Shown: piece after piece, positions 1-8,893 of the stretch
How the letters are laid out: each line of letters begins with the position of its first letter
Position numbering within the stretch: the first letter of the stretch is position 1
From: Xanthomonas hortorum pv. pelargonii
GTDB taxonomy: Bacteria > Pseudomonadota > Gammaproteobacteria > Xanthomonadales > Xanthomonadaceae
Direction of reading: 5' to 3'
NCBI RefSeq assembly: GCF_024499015.1
Contig: NZ_CP098604.1
Span: 1,426,001-1,490,000, forward strand
Length of the DNA stretch: 64,000 nt
The notes under the pieces: model-generated
The model's database searches: none
The model's input: the letters and a program-made list of their open reading frames with translations, nothing else
What the model was told of the DNA's origin: nothing
Program-made: the position numbers and the translations under genes

Positions 1-615
1 CAGGATGCGCAGGTAATGTGTATCTTCTTCGTGGGTGGGGCCCCACACTTCGCGTAGCAGTTGCGGCTGGGTGACCACGCGGCCGGCGTGCTTGAGCAAT
101 AGCGCGAGCAAGGCGTATTCCTTGCGACTCAACGGTACCGCTTCGCCCGCCAGCGTGACCTCGCGCAGGCCCAGATGGATATGCAGGCGGCCGTCGTCGA
201 ACACGCTTTCTTCCACCGTGCTGCCGGCGCCGGCCTGGCGTAGCAGCGCGCGGATGCGTGCCATCAGTTCCTGCACGCCGAACGGCTTGGTGACGTAGTC
301 GTTGGCGCCGGCGTCGAGCGCGGCGACCTTTTCGGTTTCGCCGGCGCGCACGGTGAGCATGATCACCGGCACGCTGGACCACTGGCGGATCTCGCGCAGC
401 ACCTCGTGGCCATCGCGATCGGGCAGGCCGATGTCCAGCACCACAAGTTCGGCGCCCTGCCCGGCCAGCAGGGCAAGGCCTTCTTCGGCGGTGCCGGCCT
501 GCAGCACGCGATAGCCCTGCGCGCGCAGGCTGATGTCGAGAAAGCGGCGGATCTGCGGCTCGTCGTCGACGATCAGCACACGGGCAGGCGGGATGGCAGT
601 GGGGTCAGTCGGCAT
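1..615 (-). CDS. kdpE: KdpE response regulator (3' end outside window)
   Basis: DNA-binding response regulator of the KdpD/KdpE two-component system, which activates kdpFABC when K+ is limiting. I read 205 codons from an ATG at 615; the C-terminus lies beyond base 1. The receiver domain is clear: acidic pair Asp17-Asp18 in VLIVDDEP, phosphoacceptor Asp61 in VVLDIGLPD, and the conserved Lys in YVTKPFG. An OmpR/PhoB winged-helix domain follows (REVTLAGEAVPLSRKEYALL), truncated after LLREVWGPTHEEDTHYLRIL. The ATG overlaps the end of kdpD by 11 bases, implying translational coupling. Identity is strong because of the sequence and the full kdp operon upstream. Confidence 0.95.
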   Translation of the reverse strand, partial: MPTDPTAIPPARVLIVDDEPQIRRFLDISLRAQGYRVLQAGTAEEGLALLAGQGAELVVLDIGLPDRDGHEVLREIRQWSSVPVIMLTVRAGETEKVAALDAGANDYVTKPFGVQELMARIRALLRQAGAGSTVEESVFDDGRLHIHLGLREVTLAGEAVPLSRKEYALLALLLKHAGRVVTQPQLLREVWGPTHEEDTHYLRIL

Positions 616-3265
616 CGGGGCGAGGTGGCGCGGCGGGAACGAGCAACGGCAGCGTAATGCGGATCGTGGTGCCGTGACCATCTGCGCCGGCCAGCGCCTC
701 CACGCTGCCGCCGTGCGCGCCGATCATGCCCTGGCAGATGGCGAGGCCCAGCCCGGTGCCATTGCGACCGCGGTCGCCACGCTCGACGCTGTAGAACATG
801 TCGAAAATGCGGGCGCGCTCGTCTTCGGGAATGCCCGGGCCCTGGTCGCCGATATCGATCTGCAAGGCGCCGGCCTGCAGCCGCGCCTGCACAGTCACCG
901 CGATACCCGGTGGCGAAAATTTCGCCGCATTCTCCAGCACGTTGAAGATGGCCTGTTCCACCAGCGCCGGATGCACCCAGATCGCAGGCAGGTCGGCGGC
1001 CAGATCCAGTTGCAGGCGCACCGCCGGCTGGTAGCGCTGCAGCCGGCGTGTGGCCGAGCCGAGCAGTTCGTCCACGCCGATCCAGTCGCGATTCAAGGTC
1101 AGCCCGGTGTGGCCGAGCCGGGTCATGTCGAGCAGGTTCTGGATGTAGCGGTCCAGCCGCTCGCCTTCGAGCTGGATGGTGTCGAGCAGGCTGTGGCGGT
1201 CCTGCGCGTCCATCGCATCGCCGTAGCTGGCCAGGCTGCTGGCCGAGCCGATCATCGACGCCAGCGGCGAGCGCAGATCGTGCGAGACCGAGGACAGCAA
1301 CGCCGAGCGCAATCGCTCGGTTTCACCACTGACGCGCGCGCCTTCCAGATCGGCGACCAGACGCGTACGCAACGCTGCCTGGCCGATGTCTTCCACCATC
1401 GCCTCGGCCAACCGGCGTTGCTCCAGGCCGGGCCGCTGCACGCTCTGGCGGAAACGCAATGCGGCCACACCCAGGCTACCCCGTTCGTGCCGCACCGGCA
1501 GGCACCACCACTGCGCGCCGGCCAGCGTATCGGTAAAGCGGCCGGCCGGTTGACCGTGGCGCTGGGTCCAATCCGCTGCGCTGCGATCGAGTGCGCCGAA
1601 GCTGGCCGGTGCATCGCTTTCACGTTGCTCCAGACGCAGCCAGGTTTCTGCATCGAGCGCTGTCGCCAACGCGCGGCGTCCGGCTTCCAAGACCTGCCCC
1701 AGATCGGCGGCGGTGCTGAGTTCGCGCGCCAGCGTCTGCAGTGCATTGGCATGCGTGTTGGCGGCGCGCAGTGCCAGCACCTGGCTACGCAGGCGCGAGG
1801 CCAGGCGCCCGGCAACCAGTGCGGCGATCAGGAACAGACACACCGTCACCACGCCCTGGCGCGCGCTGATATGCAAGGTGAAGCGCGGTTCGATGAAGAA
1901 GAAGTTGTAGGCGACAAAACTCAGCAGCGCAGCGATCACCGCAGCCGCCATGCGCGTGCGCGAGGCCACCAGCACCACTGCGACGATGAACACCATCGAC
2001 AGATCGTCGATGTCGGTCCAGCGCTGGATCACCCACGCCACCGCGACCGCCGCAGCGGCGGCGATCGCCGCAAACGCCAGGTCGTAACGCTGCAGCCACT
2101 GGCGCGGGTTGCGCCAGCGCTGACGTGCACGTGCACGCGCATCGGCGGAGCTGACGATGACCAGTTCGTAGTGCGCGCCACGCTGCAGCAATTGCTGGGT
2201 CAGCGTGCGGTTGAACATGCGCGCCAGCGGGCGCTCGCGAGTGCGTCCCAGCACCAGCGTGGACACGCCGTTTTGCGCGGCGAAATCCAGCAATGCCTCG
2301 GCGACGTTGGCGCCGTGCAGCAACGCGGTGTCGCCACCCAACCGACGCGTCAGTGCGAACGCGCGGTCGATTTCCAGCTGCCACGCGGCATCGGCCAAGG
2401 TGCGCGTCTGCACGGTGACCACCGTCCACGGCGCATCGCGGCGCTCGGACAACCGCCGCGCCACCCGCACCAGATAATCCGAGCTGCCACGCCCGTCGAT
2501 GGCCACCACCACGCGGCGACGCAAGGCAGCGGTGCCGGGCAAACCACGCGCAGCCTGGGTGTCGCGCAGATCGCTGTCGACACGGTCGGCGGCAGTCTGC
2601 ATTGCCAACTCGCGCAAGGCAGTTAGGTTGGATGGCGAAAAAAATGCCTGCAAGGCCTGCGTGGCCTGCTCGGGCAGATACACCTTGCCCTGCTGCAGCC
2701 GTTCGATCAGTTCGCGCGGCGGCAGATCCACCAGCACGATGTCGCGCAGGCGGTCGAACACCGCATCGGGCACGGTCTCGGACACGCGCACGCCGGTGAT
2801 GCGCAGCACGATGTCGTTGAGACTTTCCAGATGCTGGATATTGACCGTGGTGTAGACGTCGATGCCGGCATCGAGCAGTTCGACAATGTCCTGCCAGCGC
2901 CGCTCATGCCGGCTGCCTGGCACATTGCGATGCGCCAGTTCGTCGATCAGAGCAAGCTTTGGCTTGCGCGCCAGCAGCGCGTCCAGATCGAATTCCTCCA
3001 GCACGCGACCCTGGTAACTCACGCGAGCGCGCGGTAGCAGCGGCAGGCCCTCCAGCAGCGCAGCGGTTTCGCTGCGGCCGTGGGTTTCGATCACACCGGC
3101 TACCACGTCCATGCCCTGCCGCAAGCGCTCGCGTGCGCGCGACAGCATGGCGTAGGTCTTGCCCACGCCGGGCGCCGCGCCCAGAAACACCGTCAGGCGC
3201 CCACCATGTTCGCGCTGCAGTTCGCCGATGAGTGCGTCGGCTTGTTGGGTACGGGCGTCAATCAT
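605..3265 (-). CDS. kdpD: KdpD osmosensitive K+ channel sensor histidine kinase
   Basis: Inner-membrane sensor kinase of 886 aa that phosphorylates KdpE. Domains in order: the cytoplasmic KdpD domain with a Walker A motif (GAAPGVGKT, about residues 29-37); a universal-stress-like domain; about four membrane segments in the middle; HisKA with the phospho-acceptor His662 in SSVSHDLRSP; and HATPase_c with N box NVLENAAKFSP and G boxes GDQGPGIP and GTGLGLAI. I chose the ATG at 3265 (MIDARTQQ). The frame continues upstream for 18 codons from a TTG, but those codons are only the 7-bp repeat array (RFPIPHSPFP type). There is no evident Shine-Dalgarno: the array abuts the start codon, so the initiation region looks remodelled. 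Confidence 0.95.
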   Translation of the reverse strand: MIDARTQQADALIGELQREHGGRLTVFLGAAPGVGKTYAMLSRARERLRQGMDVVAGVIETHGRSETAALLEGLPLLPRARVSYQGRVLEEFDLDALLARKPKLALIDELAHRNVPGSRHERRWQDIVELLDAGIDVYTTVNIQHLESLNDIVLRITGVRVSETVPDAVFDRLRDIVLVDLPPRELIERLQQGKVYLPEQATQALQAFFSPSNLTALRELAMQTAADRVDSDLRDTQAARGLPGTAALRRRVVVAIDGRGSSDYLVRVARRLSERRDAPWTVVTVQTRTLADAAWQLEIDRAFALTRRLGGDTALLHGANVAEALLDFAAQNGVSTLVLGRTRERPLARMFNRTLTQQLLQRGAHYELVIVSSADARARARQRWRNPRQWLQRYDLAFAAIAAAAAVAVAWVIQRWTDIDDLSMVFIVAVVLVASRTRMAAAVIAALLSFVAYNFFFIEPRFTLHISARQGVVTVCLFLIAALVAGRLASRLRSQVLALRAANTHANALQTLARELSTAADLGQVLEAGRRALATALDAETWLRLEQRESDAPASFGALDRSAADWTQRHGQPAGRFTDTLAGAQWWCLPVRHERGSLGVAALRFRQSVQRPGLEQRRLAEAMVEDIGQAALRTRLVADLEGARVSGETERLRSALLSSVSHDLRSPLASMIGSASSLASYGDAMDAQDRHSLLDTIQLEGERLDRYIQNLLDMTRLGHTGLTLNRDWIGVDELLGSATRRLQRYQPAVRLQLDLAADLPAIWVHPALVEQAIFNVLENAAKFSPPGIAVTVQARLQAGALQIDIGDQGPGIPEDERARIFDMFYSVERGDRGRNGTGLGLAICQGMIGAHGGSVEALAGADGHGTTIRITLPLLVPAAPPRPDAD

Positions 3266-3391
3266 CGGGAATGGGGAATGGGGAATGGGGAATGGGGAAT
3301 GGGGAATGGGGAATCGCAAAGCCTACAGCTGCCCGATGATCCTAGTGCTTTTGCTTCACCCCATTCCCGATTCCCGACTCCCCATTCCCGG
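3266..3391. repeat. Inverted heptamer-array element between kdpC and kdpD
   Basis: Six tandem copies of GGGAATG plus one GGGAATC (3267-3315) are followed by a core (CGCAAAG ... GTGCTTTTGC). An opposing arm of ATTCCCC/ATTCCCG units runs from about 3359 to 3391, so the whole can fold into a long imperfect hairpin. The right arm lies inside the 3' end of kdpC and encodes its last residues. The same architecture recurs at 11931-12027 and 19177-19267. Confidence 0.85.
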
Positions 3392-3995
3392 CGCGATCAA
3401 GCGCCAGATTCAGCGCCAGAACATTCACTCGCGGCTGCCCAAGCAAACCGAACTGCGGTTGTTCTGTGGCGGCTTGCACCAGGGCGGCGACGCGCTGCTC
3501 CGGCCAGCCACGCGCGGTGGCGACGCGGCGCAGTTGCACCTGCACGGCGGCCGGGCTCAGGTGCGGGTCCAGGCCGCTGCCGGATTGGGTGAGCAACTCG
3601 CTCGGCACAGCCTCTGCTGCGATACCGTCACGTGCAGCAACTTCTGCACGCGTTGCCGCGATGCGCGCTTGCAGGTCGGGATTGGAACGCGCCTGGTTGC
3701 TGCCGGCCGCCGCAGTCGGGTCGTACTTGGCGGCCGAGGGGCGTGGCTGGAAGTAACGCGCATCGGCGAACGGCTGGGCGACCAGCGACGAACCGATCAC
3801 GCGCTGATCCACACGCAACAGCGAGCCGTGCGCCTGCGCGGGAAACAATGCACCAGTGATGCCGGTGGCGATCAGCGAATAGCTCAAGCCTAGGCCGAGC
3901 AGGATGAACAACGCGAGCATTACCGAGCCGCGCAAGACGCCGTCGTCGCGCAACGGCAGCGAAGTGGATAGGTTGGTGTTTGAAGAAATCGTCAT
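3342..3995 (-). CDS. kdpC: KdpC subunit of the K+-transporting ATPase
   Basis: KdpC is the single-span subunit of the high-affinity K+ pump KdpFABC in the inner membrane. The 217-aa product has one N-terminal membrane helix (about residues 23-45, VMLALFILLGLGLSYSLIAT) and a periplasmic domain containing the family motifs GSSLVAQPF, SGSGLDPHLSP and VNVLALNLALD. It starts 4 bases after the kdpB stop. The family-like part ends near LDRAG. The last 15 or so residues (GNGESGIGNGVKQKH) are encoded by the inverted heptamer repeat, so the native stop seems to have been replaced by repeat insertion. The core residues are intact, so function is probably retained. Confidence 0.95.
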   Translation of the reverse strand: MTISSNTNLSTSLPLRDDGVLRGSVMLALFILLGLGLSYSLIATGITGALFPAQAHGSLLRVDQRVIGSSLVAQPFADARYFQPRPSAAKYDPTAAAGSNQARSNPDLQARIAATRAEVAARDGIAAEAVPSELLTQSGSGLDPHLSPAAVQVQLRRVATARGWPEQRVAALVQAATEQPQFGLLGQPRVNVLALNLALDRAGNGESGIGNGVKQKH

Positions 3996-3998
3996 GAC

Positions 3999-6047
3999 TC
4001 AGTTTCCTACAGCGGCGACAAGCGCCAGGTCGATCAACTTGATTGCGGCAAACGGCAGCAACACGCCACCCACGCCGTAGATCAGCATGTTCCGGCGCAA
4101 CAAGGCCGTGGCGCTGGAGGGACGAAAGCGCACGCCGCGCAAGGCCAACGGAATCAACGCCGGAATGATCAGCGCATTGAAGATCAACGCCGCCAGCACC
4201 GCATGCCGCGGGCTGGACAACTGCATCACGTTGAGCGCCGCCATCGAGGGAATCGCCGCAGCAAACAGGGCCGGCAGGATCGCGAAATACTTGGAGACGT
4301 CGTTGGCCAGCGAGAAGGTGGTCAAGGCACCGCGCGTGATCAGCTGCTGCTTGCCCACTTCGACAACCGCCAGCAATTTGGCCGGATCCGAATCCAGATC
4401 GACCATGTTGCCGGCTTCCTTGGCCGCCTGCGTGCCGGAGTTCATCGCCAGGCCCACATCGGCCTGGGCAAGCGCCGGTGCATCGTTGGTGCCGTCGCCG
4501 ACCATTGCCACCAGCCGTCCACCAGCCTGCTCTGCACGGATGCGTGCCAGCTTGTCTTCCGGGCGCGCCTGCGCAATGTAATCGTCCACGCCGGCTTCGG
4601 CGGCAATGGCGGCGGCAGTGAGCGGGTTGTCGCCGGTGATCATCACCGTCTTGATGCCCATCGCACGCAGCTGCGCGAACTTTTCCTTGATGCCTTGCTT
4701 GACCACATCGCTCAACTCGACCACGCCCAGTACATGCCGGCCTTCGGCCACCACCAGCGGCGTGGCGCCGCCGCGTGCGACTTCTTCGATGCGCCCGTTC
4801 AATTCCGGCGAGACCGTGACGCCCATTGCCTGCACATGGGCCACGATCGAGTCGCCGGCACCCTTGCGAATGCTGCGCCCAGCGATATCGACGCCGGACA
4901 TGCGCGTTTGCGCAGTGAACGCAATGAAATGCGCGCCGTCCGGTTCGACTGCCACCGCACCCTGCTGGCGCGCGAGTTTGACGATGGATTTACCTTCCGG
5001 CGTCGGGTCGGCCAACGACGCCAGCATCGCTGCATCGCGCAGTTGCGCACGATCGATGCCAGCCAGCGGATGAAACGCGGTGGCCTGCCGGTCGCCATAG
5101 GTGATGGTGCCGGTCTTGTCGAGCAGCAACACGTCCACGTCGCCGGCCACTTCCACTGCCTTGCCGGATTTGGCCAGCACATTGGCCGACAGCGCGCGGT
5201 TCATGCCGGCAATACCGATCGCCGGCAACAACCCGCCGATGGTAGTGGGAATCAGGCACACCAGCAGCGCGATCAGCAACAGCGGATCCAGCGTGACGCC
5301 AACGAAACCTGCAATCGCCGGCAGCGAGGCCACCACGATCAGGAAGGTCAGCGTCATCGCCGCCAGCAACAGGGTGAGCGCAATTTCGTTCGGCGTCTTC
5401 TGCCGGTTGGCGCCTTCCACCAACGCGATCATGCGGTCCAGAAAGCTGTGCCCCGGCTCGGCGGTGACCTTGAACACGATCTCATCGGACAGCACCCGCG
5501 TGCCGCCAATCACGCCGCTGCGATCGGTGCCGGCCTCGCGCAACACCGGTGCAGATTCACCGGTGACCGCTGCTTCGTTGATGGTGGCAACGCCACGCAC
5601 GATTTCGCCATCGGCCGGGACGAATTCGCCCTCGGACACCATCACGTAATCGCCCGGACGCAGCTCCGCCGCCGGCACGCGCGTCTCGCGACCGCCGAGC
5701 GCGGTTTCCACGCGACGTGCGACCAGGTCCTTGCGTGCACGCCGCAGCGATGCGGCCTGGCCGCGTCCACGCGCTTCGGCAATGGCCTCGGCGAAATTGC
5801 CGAACAACACGGTGACGAACAGGATCGCCGTCACCGCCCAGCCGAAGCCGGCATTGCCATGCCCGCTGGCGGTAATCACCGCCGCCAGCAACGTACCGCC
5901 CATCACCACCGCCATCACCGGGCTGCGCAGCAGATGCCGCGGCGCCAACTTGAGGAAGGCCGCACGCATCGCCGCCATCAGCACGGCAGCATCGAACAAC
6001 GCTGCGTCACCGCGCTCGCGTTTTTCAGTCGTATCGATCGTAGACAT
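3999..6047 (-). CDS. kdpB: KdpB ATP-hydrolysing subunit of the K+ pump
   Basis: P-type ATPase subunit (682 aa) that hydrolyses ATP to drive K+ uptake by KdpFABC in the inner membrane. Visible hallmarks: the phosphorylation motif DKTGTITYG with Asp310; the actuator TGES at about 162-165; the hinge [18 protein letters not shown]; and membrane segments near the N-terminus, around residues 225-285 and at the C-terminus. Length and order match the family. It starts 12 bases after the kdpA stop and is co-transcribed with it. No defect seen. Confidence 0.97.
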   Translation of the reverse strand: MSTIDTTEKRERGDAALFDAAVLMAAMRAAFLKLAPRHLLRSPVMAVVMGGTLLAAVITASGHGNAGFGWAVTAILFVTVLFGNFAEAIAEARGRGQAASLRRARKDLVARRVETALGGRETRVPAAELRPGDYVMVSEGEFVPADGEIVRGVATINEAAVTGESAPVLREAGTDRSGVIGGTRVLSDEIVFKVTAEPGHSFLDRMIALVEGANRQKTPNEIALTLLLAAMTLTFLIVVASLPAIAGFVGVTLDPLLLIALLVCLIPTTIGGLLPAIGIAGMNRALSANVLAKSGKAVEVAGDVDVLLLDKTGTITYGDRQATAFHPLAGIDRAQLRDAAMLASLADPTPEGKSIVKLARQQGAVAVEPDGAHFIAFTAQTRMSGVDIAGRSIRKGAGDSIVAHVQAMGVTVSPELNGRIEEVARGGATPLVVAEGRHVLGVVELSDVVKQGIKEKFAQLRAMGIKTVMITGDNPLTAAAIAAEAGVDDYIAQARPEDKLARIRAEQAGGRLVAMVGDGTNDAPALAQADVGLAMNSGTQAAKEAGNMVDLDSDPAKLLAVVEVGKQQLITRGALTTFSLANDVSKYFAILPALFAAAIPSMAALNVMQLSSPRHAVLAALIFNALIIPALIPLALRGVRFRPSSATALLRRNMLIYGVGGVLLPFAAIKLIDLALVAAVGN

Positions 6048-6059
6048 TGCTCAAAACTC

Positions 6060-7874
6060 TCAGGACGCCGCCAGGGCGAGGTGTTCAGCGATAGGACCCA
6101 GCACCAGTGCCGGCATGAACTGCAGCACGGTGAGCACCAGCACGATCGCCATCAGGGTCAACGCAAAGGTGGGGGTTTCGACCTGCAGGCTGCCGGCAGA
6201 CTCTGGCGCACGCCGCTTCACTGCCATGCGCGCCGCCACCATCAACGGCAGGATCAACGCCGGATACCGGCCCAGGACCAACACCACCGAGCAGCTCAAG
6301 TTCCACCAGTACGTCGCATCGCCCAGGCCCTCGAAACCCGACCCGTTGTTGGCGAAGGCCGAGGTGTACTCGTAGAACACCTGGCTGATGCCATGGAAAC
6401 CGGGATTGGAATTTGCGGTGAAAGACGGCACTGCCAGCGCCACTGCGGTGAAGCCCAACACCACCAGCGGTTGCAACAGAATCAAGAGCGCAAGCAATTG
6501 CACTTCACGCGATTCGATCTTGCGGCCGAACAACTCCGGCGTGCGTCCGGTCATCAGCCCAGCCAGAAATACGCTCAACAGCAGATACACCACGAACTGC
6601 TGCAAACCACAGCCGATGCCGCCCCAGATCGCATTGATCAGCATGTTCACCAGCGTGACCAGGCCACTCAATGGCGCCAGCGAGTCGTGCATCGCATTGA
6701 CCGAGCCGTTGGAGGTCTGCGTGGTCAACGCCGCCCACAACGCCGAGGCATCCGCGCCGATACGCACTTCCTTGCCTTCCATCAAGGAAGGCGAGTTCGC
6801 GCTGGCCGAGTGCGCTTCGGACCACAGCAACAGCGCGGTGGATGCGGCCGACATCGTCAACATGGTGCCGAATACCAAGGCGGTGAGACGTTTGCGCCCG
6901 GTCAGATAGCCGACCATGAACACCACGCTCATCGGCAACAACACGATCGCCAACGTTTCCAGAAAATTGCTCAACGGCGTAGGATTTTCCAGCGCCACCG
7001 AGCTATTGGGGCCATACCAGCCACCCCCATTGGTGCCGAGTTGCTTGACCGCGACCATCGCCGCAACCGGGCCCACCGGGATGGTCTGCTTGGGCATGCT
7101 CGCACTGCTATCCAACGGTGTCGCAGTTGCCGCGCCCTGCAGCGTGGACGGCACACCTTGCCAGCCGAGCAGTACGCTCCACAGCAGGCACAGCGGCAAC
7201 AAGACGCGCACGCTGGCGCGGATCACATCCGCCCAGTAGTTGCCAACGTCTGCTTCGGGCAGGGCCTCCAATCCGGAACTCGACTGCTGCCGTCCCTGGC
7301 GCGCCATTGCGATCTCCGGATCGTCCGGCCCGGCCATCCGTGGCGATGTACTCGCCGGCGCGTTCGATGCCAGCGAGGCATTGGGCACGCCTGCGACAGC
7401 TCGCCCGCCGAACAAGGCACGCAAGGTCGCAACTGCCAACGCCAGGCCCATCATCGGCGTCACCACCTGCAGGCCGACGATGCCGGTCATCTGTGCCAGA
7501 TACGACAACTGCGCCTGGCCCGAATAATGCTGCTGATTGGTGTTGGTGACGAACGACACCATGGTGTGCAGCGCGGTATCCCAGCGCATGTTGGGGATGC
7601 CGTCGGGGTTGAACGGCAGCCACGCCTGGGTCATGAACACCGCCCAGGTCAGCAGACCAACAACCAGGTTGCTGAGCAAGAACGCCACGGCATAGCCGCG
7701 CCACGACATGCCTTGCTGCGGACGGGTACCGAGCAACGCATACAACGGCCGCTCGATCCAGCCGAACAGCGCATCGCCACGCATCGGTGCGCCACGCATC
7801 ACCGCCGCCAGATAGCGGCCCAGGGGCCACGCCAGCACGATGGCCAGCGCATAGATAAGTAGGGTTTCAATCAT
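6060..7874 (-). CDS. kdpA: KdpA potassium-binding subunit of the K+ pump
   Basis: Polytopic channel-like subunit of KdpFABC (604 aa) that binds and translocates K+ across the inner membrane. It has about ten hydrophobic segments and the glycine-rich selectivity loops expected of the family, for example LGTNGGGWYGPNS and FANNGSGFEGLG. The ATG at 7874 lies 15 bases downstream of the kdpF stop codon. Full family length with no lesions. Confidence 0.97.
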   Translation of the reverse strand: MIETLLIYALAIVLAWPLGRYLAAVMRGAPMRGDALFGWIERPLYALLGTRPQQGMSWRGYAVAFLLSNLVVGLLTWAVFMTQAWLPFNPDGIPNMRWDTALHTMVSFVTNTNQQHYSGQAQLSYLAQMTGIVGLQVVTPMMGLALAVATLRALFGGRAVAGVPNASLASNAPASTSPRMAGPDDPEIAMARQGRQQSSSGLEALPEADVGNYWADVIRASVRVLLPLCLLWSVLLGWQGVPSTLQGAATATPLDSSASMPKQTIPVGPVAAMVAVKQLGTNGGGWYGPNSSVALENPTPLSNFLETLAIVLLPMSVVFMVGYLTGRKRLTALVFGTMLTMSAASTALLLWSEAHSASANSPSLMEGKEVRIGADASALWAALTTQTSNGSVNAMHDSLAPLSGLVTLVNMLINAIWGGIGCGLQQFVVYLLLSVFLAGLMTGRTPELFGRKIESREVQLLALLILLQPLVVLGFTAVALAVPSFTANSNPGFHGISQVFYEYTSAFANNGSGFEGLGDATYWWNLSCSVVLVLGRYPALILPLMVAARMAVKRRAPESAGSLQVETPTFALTLMAIVLVLTVLQFMPALVLGPIAEHLALAAS

Positions 7875-7889
7875 CGGAGCGCACTCGCA

Positions 7890-7982
7890 TCAGAAGTCTT
7901 CGGGCCGCAGCACCACGTACAACAGGTACGCAGCGGCAACGAGCACGGCCACGCCGCACAACAGGGACAACCAGGCAGGCAT
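7890..7982 (-). CDS. kdpF: KdpF small membrane subunit
   Basis: A 30-residue, single-span hydrophobic peptide (MPAWLSLLCG ... YVVLRPEDF) immediately upstream of kdpA. KdpF stabilises the KdpABC complex, and its usual length is about 29-30 aa. The ATG at 7982 gives exactly that size; reading further upstream adds only non-family sequence. The position as first gene of the operon and the C-terminal acidic tail fit the family. Confidence 0.88.
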   Translation of the reverse strand: MPAWLSLLCGVAVLVAAAYLLYVVLRPEDF

Positions 7983-8398
7983 GTCGGCTACTCCCCGAGA
8001 CGCGCGCAACGCGGCGCGATGGATGCGATGTGCGACGGCGCATGCAGCGTGTGCATGCCAACAAGGCAAAACGCTGCCGCACCGTGCGCGCAGCGCCGAT
8101 GGAGCAGACAAGTCAAGGGATGCATCGGGATCGTCCAGGGCGGAACCGCTCCGCCAACCTGCGCAGTGTCTTCCCGGCCTGCGTAAAGTCGCTATGGACC
8201 TACCAGGGCGGCGGCGTAAATTCCGCATAAATGCTGCGTGGCGCTGGCATTTAATAACGCATCCACACTTTTCAATCTTCTCAAGACAGCTACGGCCACT
8301 GCCTTATCCACACTTTCCAAGCTCAGCTCACCAAGCTCAGCTCAGGATGACCAGCTTTCGAATCATGGCGTTATGACGTTGTAGCAAAGCCTTGTTGG
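7983..8398. other. Intergenic region upstream of kdpFABC
   Basis: No convincing gene. This stretch must hold the kdp promoter and any KdpE site (reading left), but I cannot point to a reliable -35/-10 pair. A short direct repeat, AAGCTCAGCTCA, occurs twice near 8319-8342. Confidence 0.4.
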
Positions 8399-8750
8399 TC
8401 GAGGGCGCGGTGCCCTCGCCGCTCGCGGGACACGCCGCAAGTACGTCCATGTAGGCTCAGTGGCGGCATCCATGCCGCCACATGGTCCCGCAATCGGCGA
8501 GGACACCGCACCAGGACGTTTGTAGGTTGTTTTGTTGAAAGTTTGCCTGATGCTTGACTTGCTTGGGGTGCTGATCGGTCGAGCCGTTATCCGAACAGCG
8601 CATGCTGTGGCTTGCTTGCACCTTGCACACCGCCCCTCTCGACTGGTCCTTGCCCGCCCACCGTCGCGGGACCTTACGCGGCATGGATGCCGCGTAAGAG
8701 CCTACACGGACGTACTTGCGGCGTGTCCCGCGATGGTGGGCGGGCAAGGG
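8399..8750. repeat. Composite palindromic intergenic element, copy 1
   Basis: Two GC-rich palindromes joined by a spacer. The left palindrome (about 8399-8512) begins GGGCGCGGTGCCCTCGCC and folds around GGCGGCATCCATGCCGCC. The right palindrome (8648-8750) begins CCTTGCCCGCCCACC, has a central TACGCGGCATGGATGCCGCG stem-loop and ends GGTGGGCGGGCAAGG. The spacer carries GTTTTGTTGAAA and CTCGACTGGTCC. Related copies are at 16343-16551, 16664-16872 and (inverted) 39649-39918. No open reading frame of substance is present. Confidence 0.85.
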
Positions 8751-8893
8751 CCCCGCAGCCAAGCAACAGATCACCCGCTCTGCAAGCGGATAAAAACGCA
8801 GGTGCGAGAGGGTGGGATGAAAACTACTCAACGCAATCACCCAATCAGATGCAAGCCGGCAAAGACTTACCGCGTTACTGGCCGACGGCAGCC

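Noticed and set aside
533..2626. A 697-codon plus-strand frame opposite kdpD
   Set aside because: Antisense shadow of kdpD, with no family features and the same His/Arg/Gln-rich composition as other shadows.
3263..3319. An 18-residue N-terminal extension of KdpD from a TTG codon
   Set aside because: The added residues are only the translated heptamer repeat (PIPHSPF units). KdpD proteins normally start near the ATG at 3265.
4203..7862. A 1219-codon open frame on the plus strand opposite kdpB and kdpA
   Set aside because: It is a codon-bias artefact antisense to two well-conserved genes. The translation is a Gln/His/Arg-rich string with no recognisable domain.
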